Assembly (NCBI RefSeq): GCF_901709675.1 | Contig: NC_051089.1 | Coordinates: 6,259,476-6,323,475 of the forward strand | Source of the DNA: Syngnathus acus | Lineage: Eukaryota > Chordata > Actinopteri > Syngnathiformes > Syngnathidae | DNA: 64,000 nucleotides | Reading direction: 5' to 3' | Shown: positions 58,199-64,000 of the stretch, piece after piece | Position numbering within the stretch: position 1 is the stretch's first letter | Layout: each line of letters opens with the position of its first letter | Notes under the pieces: model-generated | Seen by the model: only the letters and a program-made list of their open reading frames with translations | Database searches by the model: none | Told to the model about the DNA's origin: nothing | Program-made: the position numbers and the translations under genes

Positions 58199-61100
58199 GT
58201 AAGCTACCATGTTCGCTAGTTTCCTTCCGCCCGGACATCGGAGCGAGGTGATCGCTTATGAAAGTGTTTGCTCGGACTGCTTCAACGGTAACTTGGTTCG
58301 ATTCCCCCGCTCGGGGGCTGACCACCACATCTCTTCCGCGGTCGCTTCTTTTTGTGTTGTGCCACAAACAAGCGGCGTAGCTGATCTACAGACGGTCGAT
58401 TGCATTTTTCGTGTATTTGGGCAGGTCGGGCCGTGCCAAAAACAGTCGGCACCGAGGGAGGGGGTGGACGAGCCGCATGCTGGAGCAGGAGCCGGGGCTA
58501 CCAGGCCACATTAGCCCCACTCTGCCCATCCCAGCCCCGCAACACGGGGATGCCTCGCACACAGGCCCCGATCTTATACTTAATGTTCTGTTGTTTTATG
58601 TTTTTGATGTTTGTTTTGTCGCAGAATATTAACCGGTTAATATAATTTAAAAGTATACGATCGTGCTCTCGGGGTCATTCGGGCTTTTCACTGGTTGGTA
58701 CTTTTGTGCACTTGACATTGCACTTTGATGCCAGGAGCCTAAAAACGGCATAAACGTTTTCAACATAGTTCTATATTTATAGGGTACAGAAAGTGCTTGC
58801 ATTCTGAGGGCGACACGTAACATTTTTCCTGCAAAATACTGGAGACCCCTCGTTTACTGTCCTGATATTTGTGCTCTCAAGGTTCCAACCTAGTTTGTGC
58901 AAAAGTTCCATCTCACAACACAAGAAGGCATGCTCCGTTACCGCTGCACTGAGCGTCTTTCCGTTTGATTATTTATCTATGTGGCCTCCAAGTGTAACAC
59001 CATGTCCTACTGTAATAACGACATTACCGTAGGTTAGTCGTAAATGACAGGCTGTTCCGACTGGTTGTACATTTTGGTAGCGCTTTTGTTAACCAGGAGC
59101 CACGGAACCTGCCTTCAAACTAGTTTTGCTGGGTAACTAACCGCACAAATGACGCATTGAGTGCATCGTTCGGAACGAGCGACAACAACCAAGAGTCTGG
59201 TAATTCCATCTTGGGTAGGTAGTTTGGGTTGGTAGTTTTATCCAACAGGAGATTGCGGGCAGCAAGGAAACAAACCACTGTCTCTTTAGTTTTGATGGAT
59301 CTTGGTGAATTTACTTACCAACCAAGCTATTATGTAGAAGTTGCCAAGAGGGGTATTGTGGTTGTGTCCTAGCATGTTTTCCAGTTCAGCTTTTGTTCTT
59401 TGTGATAAAGATTCCATTTTAGGCGCACCTTTTCCCATGGAATTTTTGACACTCGACTCCCTCGTGTTGTCTGGCCGCAACAACCAACACTTGACTTTTT
59501 CACCTCAGGATCCAACTATGTTGACAAAAATGTTAGGGCACCTGGTTCCTGAAAAAGAAGAGGAACAAAGGTGTCAGTTGCAACCATTGATTGATTGATT
59601 GATTAGAAGTGTGTCCTAATACGTCACCCTATTGGTCCGAGAGTCGATGGTATGCTGATTCTGTAAGCTGCACGTAACGATTTTTAATTGATCAAAACGT
59701 GTGAGAGCATTAGAGACATTTGACAATCTGGCCTTTGCTGACTTTTAACCAAAAAAAAGAAAAATGCTGAAATGAATCGTGATTATCAGTATTTGTGTAC
59801 CCTGCTTCAGCTGTCCAGTGCTGTGCTGGAAACAAAGTGGCTGCCGCTAAACATAAGTACACCGTTTCTTCTTCCTGTCGGTCTATGAGTCATGGATGGT
59901 GATAGTAAAATGTCACTCTGGTATCAGCACGATGCAGATGTTCCTTCGTGCTGCACATTTTCTGCTGGTTGCCAAAGTGACCCATTTTGATGCCACTTTG
60001 ACTTTCATCCTCTCTCAGTGCCCGATGGGGGGCGGCGGACGGGGGGACTCGGCCTGATGGATTTCTCTGTGTAGAGTTCACCAAGAAACTCATTTAAGTG
60101 TCTGAAGCTACTCAGGTTTTGAGTGTCCACAATTCTGCAATGCTGTCAAGGCTGATGATAGCATGAAGCTGTTTAATGGCCGCTGGCTAAATATTAATTA
60201 ACTGGCTGCTGTATTAAAATTGATGCACAGCTTTGTCATGGTGGCAGTTAAGCCTCATTCACACAAAGTGGCACACATTTGACTAAATGTCCTTCCCCAA
60301 TTATATATATCTTTTTCAAAAGATTTATATTTTAAAAAGGATATTTTTACATGGAATTGGAAAATGTCTATAAATATTCTGAACTCAAGTTTAGCGTTGA
60401 GAAGAGCCCAGCCGAGTTCCACAACAACAAAATGTTTTATTGACATGTTAACCAGCGTGATTGGTTTAATCACTGAGAATTGTGACTTGAATTAGCAATG
60501 TTTAATTGTGAAGTCTGAATTAGTATGATGAGATTTCTTTTTGTTCCAATGATGGCATGATACTTCAGGTCCAGCAGTGGTAAATAGTGAACCCAGCCCG
60601 TTAGTTATCATTTTGAAATAATGCAGCCATGCTAAGAGATTTAGAATAGTTGATGATGGTGTCAGCATATTGCGGTGCTTTGCTGCGCTGCAGGCAGGGT
60701 TTTAGTTTTTTTGGGTTTTTAAAAAAAAAAGAGGCTGATGAATCTGGAATCAGACAAGCCAAATGTGTCGGGTATGTACGTTCCAACCATGCTGAGCGTA
60801 CTCTACTTTTTAATGAGTGCCAGGAAAACCCTTAAAAGAAAAATAAAGGCTGCATGAAAGTAATTGCCTCATTATTGAAAGGAAACGTTGGTAAATCCGT
60901 TAATAATGGGCTTTGAGCATAGGAGCCTAGTGGATTTTTAGGGGCTTGGCATGCAATATGACAAACAAATTCAGAACTTAAATTTTAGTCACACACTGCC
61001 ACAGATATAACTTAACTTTCTTATAAGATGGACAGCTAACCATTAAAGCCTAATAGGAAAACGGACACTTTAAAAGCTAAACAATGGCAAAAACAAAAGC

Positions 61101-62530
61101 TGCTGACGGGTTAACCAAGATTCTTACCATCAGCAGAACAGTCTGACAAATTAACAGATTGAGGTGTTGTTGAGATTTGTTTGTGTGCTAGTTAGCAGGC
61201 TGTTTCCCGGGGTCTCGAGATTGATTTAAGATTAAATGGATTAGACTATTCCATGTGCATTCTGGAGGGGGGGGGACTGACTTGGCCCACTTTGTGACCG
61301 CTTCAATGTAATTTTAGCTTTTGTGTGTCTGTGCGTGCGTGTGTGTGTCTCCTATACACATGGCTTCCTCCATTCCTCTTTTCTGTAACAATGTCTCTTT
61401 TTTTTGTCCATCAATGCACCAGTGGTAACACTGACTTTGGTTGTGGCCATTTTCTTTGTTTTTTTTTACTGACAAATGCTCAATGTCGCTTCAAATCGAG
61501 TTTACAACTTGATGTTGTTGGATAGAAAGATGAGCTATTCTAATTGGAAGCTAAATGTTTTCTTTTTTTGGTTTTTAATGCAAAAAAGATGCACTTACCT
61601 TAGTAGGAATCGATGTAGTGGTGTGTGTTAGGAAGATAACAATACCTTTTTAGTTTTGCTTTGCTTGCTTGGCAGTTGGCCACTTCATAACGACCACTAC
61701 TGCCACCACCAGGACTGGAGTGGAACAGCCTGATAACAATTCATACAAGCATTTCGAAAGTCTGTTTGCCGTCTCTGCTTTCCATTCTGTAACGCAGCAA
61801 GTTTTCTTGCCGTGGGCCGCGCTAATGATATTGAATGTTATTCTAGACGAGAGCGATGGAAGCGAGGAAATGAAACATTGCAGCAAAGGGGAAGTGCAAT
61901 ACTAGCGTATGCGGAGAAACGGGCTGTACTCATCTGGTGAGCGATCGGCAGGACTGCAATTTCGCACCGATATGGCATCGCTTCGCCACACTTGTATCCC
62001 CAGCTGACCTGATATTAAAAAATAGTACCTGCTATTACCAAGTCAGTACTGCCCGGTACAAAAAAAATGCCCCAAATGGTCATGTTTGCGTTTTGAAGGT
62101 TATTATATTCAGTTTAATCTTCAAGTAAACTCTTCGAGTGTACCTAATGATGTGTCCGTGGAAGATCTTTGAACACATGGCACGCCAGCCTGGTGGTGAC
62201 AGGTGACACATGCTTAATTGTCACGCGTGTTGAAGAAAAGAAAAAAAAACAGAGCAGCACCCAAACCAACAATGCCCAAGTCCCATTTTTCTCTCTTCGC
62301 TGCAGCCATGTTTTTGTGAGGCTTTGCTTTGTGCACTCTCTCTCTCTTTCTCTCTCGCTCTTTCTCTCATTTCCCCTTTCCTCCCCCCTCCCCTCTTTCT
62401 CACTCCCTCTCTCGCTCCATTGCTACCATGTCACCCTTCTCTTTCACTTTCTCCAATCATCCTCCCTCTCTTCCTTTTTGATTTTTTTCCTCCTCCCTTC
62501 TTCCTCTCCATCCTCCCTTCCCCCACTGCC

Positions 62531-62567
<37 letters not shown>

Positions 62568-64000
62568 CCTCCCAGCCTGTTTCTCTTTATCTCCTCCCCC
62601 TTCAATCTCTCTTTCATTCCATGCAGTCATCTGTTCTCTTCCCCTGCTTCCGCTATTGTGCCCCCATTTTGTCCTCTGCAGCCTTCCTCCTTTCTCTCTC
62701 TCCATGTTCTCTCTATCCTGTTGTTTGTTCCCCCCTTCCGGCCACCCCAATGAGTGAGATTGAAAATACAAACTTTGACAAAGGCAAAAATTTAGACACA
62801 ATGTCGATCCGTTTTTTTTCGTGCACGTCAGTCTCGTTATTTAACTCGCCAGTCACTTGCTCTTTGGTCAAAACCTGCCGGGTGTTTTGCATATGCACGC
62901 AACAAGTGGCTAGAGCACAACCCGATGGAAATATTATGAGAGATCAGACTTTATCCTGTGTGTGACAAGCGCTTTGAATGCATCAATAAATACATTTGCT
63001 TACCTTCAAAATGATGTAATATGATCAGCGCAGAAACAAATCAAGACCTGAGCACAATGTTGTTGATAGTTTGATTGATTCAACAAATAAATCTTGATAT
63101 CATTATTATTATTATTATTATCAAATAAATTTTTACATTATGCCATATTTCTTTTTTATTTGTATATTAAATGCGCTTGATTTACTTGATGGAATTCTCT
63201 TAACAATTTCATAAAAATATCACACAAAAACACAAGATGTTATTGTTCCCTCGACTATTTTTAAAAGCGTTACTTCACAGGCTGCATGGAACACACTCCA
63301 AAAAAAGACAATTAACTGCCACATCACACTCACTCTCGATTTTGCTCGTAAAATGCCAGTCGTCATTTTGATTACGTAGCACCTTAAATAAGCGCCACTC
63401 CTCTAATTTACACTGTACTGAATTTATTTGCTAGGTGCCTCATCTAATTCCAGGGTCACTAATGAGGTTCCCATAGTTTGTTCTAAAAATAGTTCCCCAG
63501 TGCTGGGACATGGTGATTTCCTCAAGATTTTGAAGTGGGCATTCAAAAAATGTAAACAGTCAGTTTTAAAGGAAAAAAAAAGTATTGAATATTGATTTAG
63601 ATTATTTATAACCTTGTTAAAGGTAATTTGAATGGATTATTTTATTTCAGAAATGTGTATGAATTTGGAAGCTCTTCCCATTAATCAGTACCCAAAAAAA
63701 AGCTCTCAGCTTCAAAAAGTGTGGTGTCACACTGACACCGCCTGGTCTACTTCATACAAAAAAAACCAGTGCGTCTGTACTTTTTCAAGAAATGTGACAT
63801 GAACGTACGTACCCTGCCAGTAAGGACGCAGTGTGATTAAAGTGTCTGGCGTCGAGCGAGAACAAGAAATATTCGGATGGACTCTGTGAGGTCTCTCCCG
63901 ATTTCCCCCAAGCCAGTTTCTGGAATCCATGGAATTTTCCCAATTTGATCCTTATCACCAGAATGTGATACTGGCTCACTCTGATTCACCGCCATTGTTG
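58199..64000 (+). other. probable first intron of the 58.1-kb gene
   Basis: No recognised coding exon. Contents: CpG-rich shoulder to 58520, (ATTG)n at 59585-59604, a G run near 61266-61275, a 430-base polypyrimidine block (62333-62770), (ATT)n near 63101-63121, otherwise AT-rich. One exon-like piece at 59510-59571 (acceptor CACCTCAG, donor GTGTCA, open frame DPTMLTKMLGHLVPEKEEEQ) is unassigned. Confidence 0.45.
62333..62770 (+). repeat. polypyrimidine (CT-rich) block with (CT)n
   Basis: More than 400 bases of C/T-dominated sequence including pure (CT)16 at 62532-62563. It creates spurious serine/leucine/proline-rich frames on plus and Arg/Glu-rich frames on minus. Confidence 0.85.

Noticed and set aside
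57838-58367. 137-codon plus and 147-codon minus frames
   Set aside because: They read through the CCCCT tract and across the splice donor at 58199; artefacts of composition.
62169-62965. Long overlapping open frames (194 and 213 codons plus; 114 minus)
   Set aside because: They translate the CT-rich block into low-complexity serine/leucine/proline or arginine/glutamate strings. No splice, start or family support.

Overview
The window is vertebrate nuclear DNA, almost certainly from a ray-finned (teleost) fish. The evidence is intron-split genes with GT..AG junctions, AT-rich introns and spacers full of homopolymer and dinucleotide runs, hAT-type miniature elements, a LINE 3' tail of a kind common in fish, and many decayed copies of the tRNA-headed repeat that litters fish genomes. 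Nothing prokaryotic or viral was seen, and most long open frames here are chance.

Two genes can be read completely. serf2 (plus strand, 5349-6357, poly(A) signal at 6640) encodes a 62-residue small EDRK-rich factor. Its first coding exon supplies only seven bases, so ORF calling misses the true start. sema4b (minus strand, start 29144, stop 11781) encodes a class-4 transmembrane semaphorin of 837 residues from 14 coding exons. It has a signal peptide, sema domain, PSI, Ig-like domain, one membrane helix and a cytoplasmic tail ending in a PDZ-binding motif. All junctions agree in phase and the coding length is 2514 bases. The two genes are well separated and probably act independently: one in cytosolic/nuclear protein homeostasis, the other in cell-surface guidance signalling.

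Region by region: 1-5.1 kb is mostly repeat-rich spacer with one unassigned exon-like stretch (4283-4450). 5.1-6.65 kb is the serf2 promoter (NRF1-like palindrome) and gene. 6.65-8 kb holds a CTCF-like site and the promoter plus first exon of an unidentified minus-strand gene (7476-7618). 8-11.8 kb is probably the long sema4b 3' UTR. 11.8-29.1 kb is the sema4b coding part. 29-58 kb has no recognisable protein-coding exons. It is probably sema4b upstream or first-intron regulatory territory, with two candidate non-coding first exons on the minus strand (donors at 38534 and 44746), a 37-base candidate exon (57484-57520), X-box (RFX) palindromes, a homeobox/SOX/FOX motif cluster and several mobile elements. 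At 58.0-58.2 kb there is a G-quadruplex-prone C/T tract and a plus-strand non-coding first exon ending in a good donor; its gene runs off to the right and was not identified.

No novel biological system was found. The most useful leads are the candidate alternative first exons and promoters, the recurrent RFX X-boxes, and an alternative acceptor in sema4b that would give a secreted product lacking the membrane helix.
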